Positions 42,058-50,668 of a stretch of 64,000 nucleotides of DNA are shown here, piece by piece. Position numbers and translations under genes: made by a program. A model generated the notes under the pieces. That model searched no databases, was not told the origin of the DNA, and was given only the letters and a program-made list of their open reading frames with translations. The stretch comes from Nocardia spumae. Its GTDB lineage: Bacteria; Actinomycetota; Actinomycetes; Mycobacteriales; Mycobacteriaceae. Location of the stretch: assembly GCF_020733635.1 (NCBI RefSeq), contig NZ_JAJFZL010000001.1, forward strand, positions 2,914,001 to 2,978,000, written 5' to 3'. The first letter of the stretch is position 1. Each line of letters starts with the position of its first letter.

Positions 42058-42440
42058 AACACCGCACTCAGGCCGAGCGCGAGGCAACCGATCAGCGGCG
42101 GCACCAGCTGGATCGCGGCCGCCCGGGCCTTATCGGGCGAGGAGGTCAGCAGCACCACGCCGGCCAGCACCATCGAACCCGCACCGGCGGCGATCAATGC
42201 CACCCCGACCGCGCGGTCACCGGCTGCCACGAACCCGATGCCCACCGCCGCGACGATGGCCAGGAACAGGTTGTAGAACCCCTGATTGAACGCCAGTTCC
42301 CGCGTCGCCTCGGCCTGTTCCACACCCAGACCGAAGGTGGCCCGGGTGCGCGGACTCGTCCACGTCAGCGATTCCATCACCCAGATGTAGACGTGGATCA
42401 GCGCGGCGATGCCCACGAAGACCAATGCGAAAACCGTCAC
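42054..42440 (-). CDS. DUF1304 membrane protein
   Basis: A 128-residue protein with four spans; FALVFVGIAALIHVYIWVME and AFNQGFYNLFLAIVAAVG are typical of DUF1304. Function is unknown. GTG at 42438-42440 gives the usual family N-terminus (TVFALVF); a further ten codons upstream are open. Confidence 0.85.
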   Translation of the reverse strand: MTVFALVFVGIAALIHVYIWVMESLTWTSPRTRATFGLGVEQAEATRELAFNQGFYNLFLAIVAAVGIGFVAAGDRAVGVALIAAGAGSMVLAGVVLLTSSPDKARAAAIQLVPPLIGCLALGLSAVF

Positions 42441-42539
42441 GGGGATCCCTTTCGGCCGGGTGAGGGCCACCGTACCCGGCGTGACGGCCCGAATCGGCGC
42501 GACAGTCCGGCGACGGCAGCGTGAACGACCTCACCGCGT

Positions 42540-43439
42540 TCATCGCGGAGGCGGCGGATCCGTCAGCAGCGCCAGCAGGTTGTGGACCAGCGGCCGGTCG
42601 TCGTCGTGGCGGTGGGCGAGGTGGATGGTGGTATCGGCGTCGGAGTCGGCGAGGGCCAGGATGCGGACCGATCCGGGAGCGGTGAAGGTCGCGCTGCGGG
42701 GAGCGACGGTGACGCCGAGACCGGCGGCGACCAGATACAGGATGATCGTCCAGGTGGTGCCCTCCTGGACGATGTGCGGGCGGCGGCCGGAGCGCAGCAG
42801 CGGCGCGAGGTTCTTGTCGTGTGCGAGGGCGCCCGCGGCGCGCGGGAAGAACACCATCGGATGGTCGACGAGGTCGGCTCCGGTGACGCTGTCACGATCC
42901 GCGAGCGGATGGTCGCCGGGAACCACGGCCACGAAAGGCTCGGTGATCATCGGTGTGGTGGCGGTGGCGGCGCCCGGGTCGGGGTCGCGCACGATGGCGA
43001 GATCCAGCGCGCCGTTGGCGAGCCGCTCCATGAGATGGCTGGTGAAGCCCTCCACCAGGTCGATATCGACGAGGGGGAACCGCTCGCGAAATACGCGCAC
43101 CCCGCGCAGCGGCTCGAGCGGCAGGACCGAGGGCACGAATCCCAGGTGCAGGGTCCCCTGACTGCCCCGGCCGATACGGGAGATCTCGGCGAGGTCGCGT
43201 TCGGCATGTCCGAGCAGGGCGCCGGCGCGCTCGCGCAGTACGGCACCGGCGGAGGTGAGGGCGACACTGCGGGAGGTCCGGTCGAACAGCCGTGCGCCCA
43301 GCAGTGTCTCCAGGCGGCGGATCTGCTGGGTCAGCGCGGGCTGGGCGATCCGCAGCTGGGCCGCCGCCCGGCCGAAATGCAGTTCCTCCGCGACCGCGAG
43401 GAAATACCGCAGGTGGCGCAGCTCCACACCATTGACCAT
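42540..43439 (-). CDS. LysR-family transcriptional regulator
   Basis: A 299-residue LysR protein with the N-terminal winged HTH (ELRHLRYFLAVAEELHFGRA, AAQLRIAQPALTQQIRRLET) and a periplasmic-binding-type effector domain (LHLGFVPSVLPLEPLRGVRV). Divergent from a GNAT acetyltransferase with about 70 bp between, which includes an AT-rich patch suited to LysR binding, so it may regulate that gene. Effector unknown. Confidence 0.9.
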   Translation of the reverse strand: MVNGVELRHLRYFLAVAEELHFGRAAAQLRIAQPALTQQIRRLETLLGARLFDRTSRSVALTSAGAVLRERAGALLGHAERDLAEISRIGRGSQGTLHLGFVPSVLPLEPLRGVRVFRERFPLVDIDLVEGFTSHLMERLANGALDLAIVRDPDPGAATATTPMITEPFVAVVPGDHPLADRDSVTGADLVDHPMVFFPRAAGALAHDKNLAPLLRSGRRPHIVQEGTTWTIILYLVAAGLGVTVAPRSATFTAPGSVRILALADSDADTTIHLAHRHDDDRPLVHNLLALLTDPPPPR

Positions 43440-43508
43440 AAGTTCAAGATATCAATCCGATCTATCAAGTATTGGACCTTATAGTTGCAGGTGGGTGATC
43501 CTGGACGG

Positions 43509-43994
43509 GTGATTGTCATCGAACCGATGTCCTCGCCGGAGGATGCCCGTGCCTTCAAGGAACTCAACCTGGAGTGGATCACCGCGCTGTTCGGCGTCGA
43601 ACCCGCCGACCTGCATACGCTCGACAACCCGCGGCGGATCGTCGACGACGGCGGACAGGTCCTCATCGCGCGCGAGGGTGACGACCGGGTCGGCTGCGTC
43701 GCCCTGGTGGCCGAGGAACCCGGGGTGTTCGAGATCTCGAAAATGGCTGTGACGCCGCGTATTCGGGGCCGCGGCGTCGGCCGCTCCCTGCTGGACGCGG
43801 CGATCGATCGGGCCGCGGCGCTGGGCGCCACCTCGTTGTTCCTGGCGAGTAACGCCAGGCTGGCCCCGGCCGTCCACCTGTACGAGGCGGTGGGCTTCGT
43901 TCACGTGCAGCCCGAGCAGCTGCGTCCGATCCCCTACGACCGCGCCGATGTGTTCATGAAATTCGATCTGGGACAGAAGGTGTCGCCGGTGTGA
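43509..43994 (+). CDS. GNAT-family N-acetyltransferase
   Basis: A 161-residue acetyltransferase. The acetyl-CoA pyrophosphate loop is TPRIRGRGVGRSLLDAA, followed by a helix and VHLYEAVGFVHVQPEQ. The first part (FKELNLEWITALFGVEPADL) is seen in GNAT proteins that act on small amines. GTG 43509 start. Divergent from LysR. Substrate not evident. Confidence 0.88.
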   Translation: MIVIEPMSSPEDARAFKELNLEWITALFGVEPADLHTLDNPRRIVDDGGQVLIAREGDDRVGCVALVAEEPGVFEISKMAVTPRIRGRGVGRSLLDAAIDRAAALGATSLFLASNARLAPAVHLYEAVGFVHVQPEQLRPIPYDRADVFMKFDLGQKVSPV

Positions 43995-44290
43995 GGATCG
44001 CACCGCACCGCCGCCCCCGGCACAGCCGGACGACATCTCCGGCGGGGTTACCGGTTGTTCGGGAATCAGCCGAACAGCAGCGCGCTGCCGGTGGGTGACC
44101 TACGCGCTGGATCGTCACTTCGCCTCTCGTCCAGCTTGACCGTCTCGTCGACTGTGCTCCCACCTCGTTGGAGCACAAGGCGTGCCATGCCTCCAGGGCG
44201 AGCTGGGTGCTATCGACAACATTCGGCAGGCTCATCCTGGAGATTTGGGTTGGTCGGCTTTCGGGTGGTGTCCTCGTCCCTGCTGGCAGG
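43995..44290. other. Intergenic region before the NTF2-like gene
   Basis: About 300 bp with overlapping open frames on both strands but none with recognisable protein content. No clear terminator or promoter; I cannot say more. Confidence 0.4.
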
Positions 44291-44662
44291 ATGAGGGCCA
44301 TGGAGAAGGACTTGCGGAAAGCTGAACGGCGACTTCAGACCGCGCAGCTGGCTGGGGATGTCCAGGCGCTGGATGAGCTACTCGATGATCGGCTGATCTT
44401 CACCCTCGGCGCCGACACGTTCACCAAGACCGATGATCTCGAGCTGCACCGCACCAAGGCTCAGGTCGTCAGCAAGCTCGAGGAAGAACAGCTGACTGTG
44501 CTGGTGGAAGGGACAACCGGGGTCACGTGGTTCCTCGGCCTCGTCGAGGGAAGCGTTCACGGGTCACCATTCGCGGCCAGGATGCGTTATACCCGCACCT
44601 GGGCGCATGACGACTCGCGTGGTTGGCGGGTCGTTGCCGCTCACGCCTCTGCGGTCGAGTAA
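44291..44662 (+). CDS. NTF2-fold/DUF4440-like protein
   Basis: A 123-residue protein: an N-terminal helix (KDLRKAERRLQTAQLAGDVQ), LDELLDDRLIFTLGADTFTK, KTDDLELHRTKAQVVSKLEE and a strand-rich end (YTRTWAHDDSRGWRVVAAHA). This is the DUF4440 pattern, small alpha+beta proteins often of unknown activity. ATG 44291 or 44300 could be used; the fold starts near the second. Confidence 0.78.
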   Translation: MRAMEKDLRKAERRLQTAQLAGDVQALDELLDDRLIFTLGADTFTKTDDLELHRTKAQVVSKLEEEQLTVLVEGTTGVTWFLGLVEGSVHGSPFAARMRYTRTWAHDDSRGWRVVAAHASAVE

Positions 44663-44985
44663 CACGCCGTCGGCGGTCGGCCACGCCGAGCGCAACGGGT
44701 CTTCACCCTGTCGGCGGCCCTGAACGCTCTTCGTCCTGTTCGTATGATCACCGCTCATTCTCGCGAAAAAATCACTGGGACAGCGGTGTTCGCGAGACCG
44801 CTGTCCGAGGTTCGGCGCAAGCGACAGTCGACGGTATTGCTGTGAATATTCCCCGCGGTGGGCGCTCGACGTCACCACCGAGGGCGGGATCCGGCCGTGG
44901 TATCCGCTGCTGCGGATTCCGGTGAACCTGTCGCGCGTCGCGCACGTCCGTCCACGGGACGAACGTGCGCGACGCGGTGGGTGGG
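44663..44985. other. Intergenic region with hairpin
   Basis: About 320 bp. It holds a perfect 10-bp-stem hairpin (44778-44806) and an overlapping 9-bp inverted repeat (TCTCGCGAA at 44759-44767, TTCGCGAGA at 44789-44797). It lies between the ends of convergent genes and otherwise has no recognisable content. Confidence 0.45.
44778..44806. terminator. Candidate terminator hairpin
   Basis: GGACAGCGGT and ACCGCTGTCC form a perfect 10-bp stem with a 9-base loop between the convergent NTF2-like and MFS genes. No T-run. Confidence 0.5.
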
Positions 44986-47667
44986 TTACTCGGTCTCCGC
45001 CGCGGCGTGCGCAGTATCCGCCGCGGTCTCCTCGTCCGTGTCGTAGCCGAGGCGCACATCGTGCTCGACCGTGTCGCCGTCGATGACCACCCGGGTCGAG
45101 CGCGGCGGATAACCGCGCACGACCACCGTGTGCTCGCCCTCGGTCAGATCGGTCACGGTGTAGCGGCCGTGGCTGTCGGTCCGGGCGGTGCCGAGTACCG
45201 AGCCGCCGGCGTCACGGACGGTGATCTCGGCATCGGCCACCGCGCCGCCGTTGTCGGCACGCACGGAACCGGTCAGCATGGTCAGCGGTGCCAGCTCGAC
45301 ATCGTGGTGCAGCACGCCGCTGTCGGGAACCGTCAGCGTGACGGCCTGCGGCCGCAGATGCGCGCCCACCGCCACCAGTGTGTAGGCGCCCGCGACCACG
45401 CCCGCGCACAGGTACCCGCCATCGACGTCGGTGACCGCGGCGCCGACGACCTGGCCGCGCGGATCCGTCAGGGTGACGGTGGCACCGGCCACGGGCCGCC
45501 CGGCCGAACGGACGAATCCCGACAGCTCTCCCGAACTGTGCAGAGTGACGTCCACGCGTTGCGGCCTGCCGTCGACCCCGACGGTGACGGCGGTCGGCTG
45601 CTGTCCGCGGGCGGACACGATCAGCACATAGCTTCCGGCGGCCGGCGGGTCGATGACGTACCCGCCCTCGGAATCTCCCGCCGCGCGGGAAACCTGATGG
45701 CCCTGCTGATCGATCAGCGTCAGCGCCGCTTCGGTCAGCGGGCGGCCGTCCGCGCGCAGCACCCGTCCACTGATCGCGCGTCCCGTACCGGGCGCCGCGG
45801 TGGGCGCCGGTCGCGCGATCGTCGTCGTGAGGGAATGCCGGCCGGCCGGTGCGTGACCGTTGGTGACCGGCAGGGCGGCGGTGGCCGCGTCGGCGGGGAT
45901 CAACCCTTCGCGGGTCGCCTCGGCCAACTCCTGAGCCTCGTGTTCGACGTAGTCACCGCGAGCGAACCAGGAGGCGATCGAGCCGAGCAGCATCATCACC
46001 GCCGCGGCCAGGAAGACCACGACCAGACCCGAGTGGAACGGATCCGAGATCAGGTGCGGGAAGAACTCCTGGCCGGTCAGCACGTCGGAGTTCACACCCG
46101 GCTGGTCCAGCGTGCCGCTGGGGCCGAGTAGTTCCTTGAACGGGTTGTAGCCGAGGAAGGTGGCGAACAAGCTGCCGACCGGCGGCATATCCGCGACCTG
46201 ACCGGCGACGTCGGCGGGGACACCCTGTGCCTTCAACCCGGAGTTCATGGCGCCGGGCAGAGTGCCGGACAGGCCGACGATCATCAGCGAGAAGAAGATG
46301 CCGATCGACAGCGCCATACCGCCGTTCATCAGCGTCGCTCGCATACCGGAGGCCACACCTCGTTGCGAAGCGGGGACGGCCGACATGACCTCGGCGGTGT
46401 TCGGTGAGGTGAAGATGCCCATGCCGAGGCCGTTGAGCAGGATGATCAGCGCGAACAGCCAATAGTTGAAGTCGGCCGGGATCAGGATCAGCAGCACGAA
46501 GGTCACCGCGGCCAGCAGCAGGCCACCGGCGGCGAACATCCGGCCGCCGTAACGGTCGCTCAGCCAGCCCGAGATCGGTCCCGACACCAGGAAGCCGATG
46601 GTCAGCGGCAACATGTAGATGCCCGCCCACAGCGGCGTGGATTCGAAGTCGAAGCCGTGCAGTGGCAGCCAGATGCCCTGCAACCAGATGATCAGCATGA
46701 ACTGCAGGCCACCACGGCTGATCGAGGCCATCAGGCTCGCGAAGCTGCCCAGCGCGAAGGTGCGATTGCGGAAGAGGGCCAGGTGGAACATGGGCTGCTC
46801 GGACTTCGCCTCGATGACGCAGAACAGCGCCAGCAGCACGATGCCGCCGATGACTCCGGCCAGCACCCATGGGTTGCCCCAGCCGGTCTTGGAGTCGCCG
46901 TAGGGCTGGATGCCGTAGGTGATACCGGCCAGCAGCGCGGTCAGGCCCAGCGCGAAGGTGAGGGTGCCGGGGATGTCCAGGGAACCGGGCGTGCGCGCGC
47001 CGTTGTCGTGCAGTGATTTGTAGGACCAGATCGTGCCCAGGATGCCGAAGGGAACGCTGACCCAGAACACCGCCTTCCAATCCCATTCGGCGAGCAGACC
47101 GCCGAGCAGCAGGCCCAGGAACGATCCGGCCACCGCCGCGACCTGGTTGATGCCCAGTGCCACACCGCGCTGGCGGGCGGGGAAGGCGTCGGTGAGGATG
47201 GCCGTCGAATTGGCCATCAGCATGGCGCCGCCGATGCCTTGCACCACACGCCAGCCGATCAACCACAGCGCGCCGCCGCCGAGATCGAACGGATCGAACG
47301 ACAGCGCTATCGCGCAGATGGTGAAGATGACGAAGCCGAGGTTGTAGATACGGACCCGGCCGAGCATGTCGCCGAGCCGGCCGAACATCACCACGAGGAC
47401 CGCGGAAGTGAGCAGGAAGCCCATCAGCATCCACAGCAGGTAGCTGACGTTGGCGGGCTCGAGCGGGTTGAGATGGATACCGCGGAAGATCGCCGGCAGC
47501 GAGATGATGACGATCGAGGAGTTGATGGTGACCATCAACATGCCGAGGGTGGTGTTGGACAGTGCCACCCACTTGTAGTGCGGGTGATCGTGGTCTACCC
47601 GTAGCCGGCGGCCGATGGTCTGGACGTCGGATGCGTCCAGATCATCGGTGGATTGCGCGGAAGCCAA
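44986..47667 (-). CDS. DHA2-type MFS transporter fused to carboxypeptidase-regulatory-like repeats
   Basis: An 893-residue protein. Residues ~30-610 are a 14-span MFS drug:H+ antiporter (GRLGDMLGRVRIYNLGFVIF, WRVVQGIGGAMLMANSTAIL, SGPISGWLSDRYGGRMFAAG). From ~650 to ~880 follow three similar ~75-residue Ig-like units of the carboxypeptidase regulatory type, each with a GxV...A..TL..D.....TD..G.Y pattern (SGRVLRADGRPLTEAAL; SGFVRSAGRPVAGATV; TGSVRADNGGAVADAEI). The tail is acidic. The function of the appended repeats is unclear; by topology they should be on the cytoplasmic side if the span count is even. The TTG start has GGGGAGAG upstream. An operator-like palindrome lies about 50 bp before it. 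Confidence 0.9.
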   Translation of the reverse strand: MASAQSTDDLDASDVQTIGRRLRVDHDHPHYKWVALSNTTLGMLMVTINSSIVIISLPAIFRGIHLNPLEPANVSYLLWMLMGFLLTSAVLVVMFGRLGDMLGRVRIYNLGFVIFTICAIALSFDPFDLGGGALWLIGWRVVQGIGGAMLMANSTAILTDAFPARQRGVALGINQVAAVAGSFLGLLLGGLLAEWDWKAVFWVSVPFGILGTIWSYKSLHDNGARTPGSLDIPGTLTFALGLTALLAGITYGIQPYGDSKTGWGNPWVLAGVIGGIVLLALFCVIEAKSEQPMFHLALFRNRTFALGSFASLMASISRGGLQFMLIIWLQGIWLPLHGFDFESTPLWAGIYMLPLTIGFLVSGPISGWLSDRYGGRMFAAGGLLLAAVTFVLLILIPADFNYWLFALIILLNGLGMGIFTSPNTAEVMSAVPASQRGVASGMRATLMNGGMALSIGIFFSLMIVGLSGTLPGAMNSGLKAQGVPADVAGQVADMPPVGSLFATFLGYNPFKELLGPSGTLDQPGVNSDVLTGQEFFPHLISDPFHSGLVVVFLAAAVMMLLGSIASWFARGDYVEHEAQELAEATREGLIPADAATAALPVTNGHAPAGRHSLTTTIARPAPTAAPGTGRAISGRVLRADGRPLTEAALTLIDQQGHQVSRAAGDSEGGYVIDPPAAGSYVLIVSARGQQPTAVTVGVDGRPQRVDVTLHSSGELSGFVRSAGRPVAGATVTLTDPRGQVVGAAVTDVDGGYLCAGVVAGAYTLVAVGAHLRPQAVTLTVPDSGVLHHDVELAPLTMLTGSVRADNGGAVADAEITVRDAGGSVLGTARTDSHGRYTVTDLTEGEHTVVVRGYPPRSTRVVIDGDTVEHDVRLGYDTDEETAADTAHAAAETE

Positions 47668-47715
47668 GTTTTCTCTCCCCGATCGAACAGTAAGCGGATA
47701 CGGCCTCCACATAAT

Positions 47716-47737
47716 ATAGTTGCAAGCGCTAACTAAT
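47716..47737. promoter_or_regulatory. Palindrome at the MFS promoter (MarR/TetR-type)
   Basis: The minus strand reads ATTAGTTAGCGCTTGCAACTAT, an imperfect inverted repeat with TAGTT arms around GCGCTTGC. It is AT-rich, 49 bp from the TTG start, and overlaps possible promoter hexamers (TTAATT, TATTAT). MarR and TetR repressors of efflux pumps use such sites. No regulator gene is adjacent. Confidence 0.6.
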
Positions 47738-47827
47738 TAAAGGGGGAGAATCGGACTTACCCTTCTTCGGAGTCCGATTATCGTGCGCCTATGGCGTCCG
47801 GTGTGGTAGGTGTCCGCGGCGAGCGGG

Positions 47828-48640
47828 CTACCGGGGTCCGCGGCCCTCGAGCGGATCGCGGACTCCCGAGAAGTCGATCTGCGCAGCGGTATTGGCGACG
47901 GCGGTAACCATGCCGGTGCCGATCGGGCCGCGCGAGTCGAACAGGGTCGCCGTCCCCGTCGAGATGCCGTTGTCGGTGAGATGTGTCTCGGCGCGTAATC
48001 CGATGCGGTCACCGACCGGCAGCCGATTCAGCGCCACCGTCAGATCGCCGTTGATGTAACCGACCCCGGCGGAGCCCCAGTTGGTCACCAGGCTCGTGGA
48101 CTCGGCGCCCACGACCGCCTGCACGAACGGGCTGTGCTCCTCGCCCTCCACCGCGCCCAGCGGTACCGCCCACAGGCTCTTGCGTCCGGCATTCTGGTGT
48201 TCGCCCATATGCGTCGACCAGTCGTTGTCACTGCGGTACCACCAGTTCAGGCCCGGATCCACCGGCGGTTCGAAGGGGTGCTCGGAATGCCATTCCGTAC
48301 CACGCGGGGCGTCGGTGGCGCGCAATTGCACCAGTCGCGCCTGGGCGACCTCGACCTCGCCCTGGCGGATGCGGGCCTGGCTGATGTGGATCCGATGCCC
48401 GGCGCGGACGACCTCGGTGTGCACCTCGAGCGGTTGCCCCTTGGCCGCCTTGAACAGGTCGATCGTGAAGCGCGCCGGGATGAAGTCCGAGAGCCCGTGC
48501 GCACGTTCGAGCGAGCGTGCCGCGACGGCACAGACGGCGGGGCCGCTGAGCATATCGGCGCCCCACCGGCCGAAGGCCCACTTGGTGGGCAGATACCGTC
48601 CGGCATCGTCGACGGTGAACATGGCGGGCATATCAGTCAT
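47828..48640 (-). CDS. Thioesterase-family protein (double hotdog)
   Basis: A 270-residue double-hotdog protein: the first half has AGRYLPTKWAFGRWGADMLS, the second has SLVTNWGSAGVGYINGDLTV, as in acyl-CoA thioesterase II-like proteins of Mycobacteriales. It presumably hydrolyses acyl-CoA or binds acyl groups. ATG start. It follows the broken LLM gene by four bases and could be the last member of the mce transcript. Confidence 0.86.
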   Translation of the reverse strand: MTDMPAMFTVDDAGRYLPTKWAFGRWGADMLSGPAVCAVAARSLERAHGLSDFIPARFTIDLFKAAKGQPLEVHTEVVRAGHRIHISQARIRQGEVEVAQARLVQLRATDAPRGTEWHSEHPFEPPVDPGLNWWYRSDNDWSTHMGEHQNAGRKSLWAVPLGAVEGEEHSPFVQAVVGAESTSLVTNWGSAGVGYINGDLTVALNRLPVGDRIGLRAETHLTDNGISTGTATLFDSRGPIGTGMVTAVANTAAQIDFSGVRDPLEGRGPR

Positions 48641-48644
48641 ACGG

Positions 48645-49046
48645 TCATAGTGACCTATCGCCGTCGGCCCCGATTCGCCGCACCACGCTCGCGCCCGGAT
48701 TCACCGGCAGATCGCGATCGACCGGCCGGATCGCGCGATACGCCGCGACCACCGGTTCGAGTTCGGCCAGGGTGGCGCCCATCGTCGCGGTGACCAGCGG
48801 ATGCCGGGTGTGATGATTCGTCGCCGCGGTGGCCACGCCCAGCCTCGGCGCGGCGGGGGTGAGCGCGCCCGAGAGCACGGCCGCGTCCTTGACGTTGAAC
48901 CGCTCGGAGACGAAGGCCGCGCCCAGCCCGATCCGCTCGGCGGTCGCCGCCTCGGACAGCAGATCCGCCGGTCGCGCCGGATGCCGGGCGAGGGTGTAGT
49001 ACCCCAGCTCGGTGAGCAGGCGCGCGGGCGACGCGGGTGGTGTCAT
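48645..49046 (-). pseudogene. Truncated LLM-class flavin-dependent oxidoreductase
   Basis: A 133-residue frame. Its first ~95 residues match the N-terminus of luciferase-like F420/FMN oxidoreductases (LGYYTLARHPARPADLLSEA, GLGAAFVSERFNVKDAAVLS, PRLGVATAATNHHTRHPLVT). The normal protein is over 300 residues and should go on into the TLGLGRG region, but the frame instead runs into an unrelated short tail ending IGADGDRSL. The remaining three-quarters is absent from all frames nearby. It begins 14 bp after the Mce-associated protein gene; a deletion between it and the thioesterase gene is the simplest explanation. Confidence 0.72.
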
Positions 49047-49060
49047 CGCGACGTCCGATC

Positions 49061-49669
49061 TCACTTGGTCGGCAGGGCGTTCTGCAGGCCACCGACGTCG
49101 GTGATCTTCCAGCCGGAGTTGCGGTCGATGGTGAGGGAGTAGGTGACCGTGGTGCGCCCCCCGTCGGGGGTCTGCGCACTGGTGGAGGTCACGTCCAGGT
49201 AGGCGTTGACCTTGTAGACGCCGCCGGATTCGGAGATGACCGCCGCCGACAGCGGTGTCGCTTTCGACGTCCACTGCAGCGGCAGCAGGATCTGTTCGAG
49301 TTGCGGTGCGGTGGCGTCGAATTTGGCCGACAGCTGGGGTGTGGTGCCCACCTTCAATCGTTCGATCCAGCCCTTGACGTCGTGGAAGTCGATGGTCGAC
49401 GCGCCCACCGAGTACGACGACGCGATCTGTTCGGCACGCCGGTCGTCGGCGGCCGCGGCGTCACGATCGGACAAGGTGGATCGCGCGGCGAAGTACAGGT
49501 ATCCGAACACGACGCTCAGCACCAGCAGAGCCACGATCGCCGCGCTGATCAACGCGGTGGAGAGCCGGATGGCCACGGTGAACTGGGCGCGCCGGGGCGC
49601 GGCGGGGGTGGACTCCCGCGCCGAGGCCGCCGCGTCGCCGGTGTCCCTGTCGTCTACGGCTGTGCTCAT
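49061..49669 (-). CDS. Mce-associated membrane protein
   Basis: A 202-residue protein with a polar N-terminus, one span (STALISAAIVALLVLSVVFG) and an extracytoplasmic part (ISESGGVYKVNAYLDVTSTS, YSLTIDRNSGWKITDVGGL). The last segment is typical of Mce-associated (Mas) proteins, which stabilise Mce transporters. It follows mceF by 42 bp. Most mce operons carry more than one such gene; only one is present here. Confidence 0.88.
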   Translation of the reverse strand: MSTAVDDRDTGDAAASARESTPAAPRRAQFTVAIRLSTALISAAIVALLVLSVVFGYLYFAARSTLSDRDAAAADDRRAEQIASSYSVGASTIDFHDVKGWIERLKVGTTPQLSAKFDATAPQLEQILLPLQWTSKATPLSAAVISESGGVYKVNAYLDVTSTSAQTPDGGRTTVTYSLTIDRNSGWKITDVGGLQNALPTK

Positions 49670-49711
49670 GATGTGTTCCTCCTGCCGGGTCGAACGGGCT
49701 GTGCTCGGCCG

Positions 49712-50668
49712 CTACTTGACGTGGATGCGGAAATGCAGCGTCCCGTCGGGATCGACACTCTGGAGTGCCTGGCCGATCAGGGCGCTGATATCGACGTGGG
49801 GTGCGCGGGCGACCGCGTCGGTGACCACCGGTTGCAGCACCGGCGCCAGCGGGGCCAGACCCGGGCCGATCGTGTTCAGCAGATCGGTCAGCCGGCCGAG
49901 GAACGGTACGAGCCCGTCTCCGGTGAAATAGTTCGAGACCGGCTGCGCCTTCGACAGCAGCGAGCCGTTCTCGACGATCTTGGTGAGCGAGGTGCCGAAC
50001 AGGCCCAGTTGCGCTCCGGCGGTATCGACCGACGGACCCAGCCATTGCATATTCGCGCCCATGGCCTGCATATCGGCGAACAGCTGCCGGATGATGTCGG
50101 TGCGGCTGAGCAGCGTGGCGGCCAGCAGATCGGAGGAACGCCGCAGTGTCCGCATCGCCTGGTCGGTGCCGGCCAGCGCTGTGTCGAAGGTCCCGACCAG
50201 ATGCGAGATCGCCTCGGGGTGAATCTGATTCAGCAGTTGCACCGCGCGTGACGACAGCGCCGTGACGGACATCGGCAACCGCACCCGATCGGCCGCGATG
50301 TCCTGGCCGTCGGTCAGATACGGCCCGGAGTTCCCGGTGGGAGCGAACTCGACATAGGGCTCACCCAGTGCCGACAGCTGCTCGATGTGGATATCGCCGG
50401 TGGCCGGGATGCGGTACCGCTTATCGATTTTCAGTGCGACGACCACACCGGAGGCCTGTTTGCGCACCGACTGCGCGGTACCGACCGCGACACCGTCGAA
50501 CAACACCGGCGAATTCGGTCCCAGCCCGCCCGAGTTGTCCAGATGCAGATTCGCGGTGACATACGATCTGCGCGGATCCAGGTGCAGGACACCGACAGTC
50601 ATGTAGACGATGCCGAACACCAGCACCGCGGCGATCGCGATCAGCGATATCGCACCACGAGTTCTCAT
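49712..50668 (-). CDS. mceF: MCE-family protein MceF
   Basis: A 318-residue MCE protein with an N-terminal span (AISLIAIAAVLVFGIVYMTV), the MCE domain (YVTANLHLDNSGGLGPNSPV, LFDGVAVGTAQSV) and a long helical C-terminus that forms part of the transport channel. ATG overlaps the mceE stop. Sixth of six mce genes in order. It acts as a component of an ABC-type lipid importer in the mycolate envelope; the ATPase (MceG) is encoded elsewhere. Confidence 0.92.
   Translation of the reverse strand: MRTRGAISLIAIAAVLVFGIVYMTVGVLHLDPRRSYVTANLHLDNSGGLGPNSPVLFDGVAVGTAQSVRKQASGVVVALKIDKRYRIPATGDIHIEQLSALGEPYVEFAPTGNSGPYLTDGQDIAADRVRLPMSVTALSSRAVQLLNQIHPEAISHLVGTFDTALAGTDQAMRTLRRSSDLLAATLLSRTDIIRQLFADMQAMGANMQWLGPSVDTAGAQLGLFGTSLTKIVENGSLLSKAQPVSNYFTGDGLVPFLGRLTDLLNTIGPGLAPLAPVLQPVVTDAVARAPHVDISALIGQALQSVDPDGTLHFRIHVK

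Noticed and set aside
43954..44301. Minus-strand frame of 115 codons that might be a transposase or toxin remnant
   Set aside because: No catalytic motif, terminal inverted repeats or target duplications are visible, and it overlaps the 3' end of the GNAT gene.
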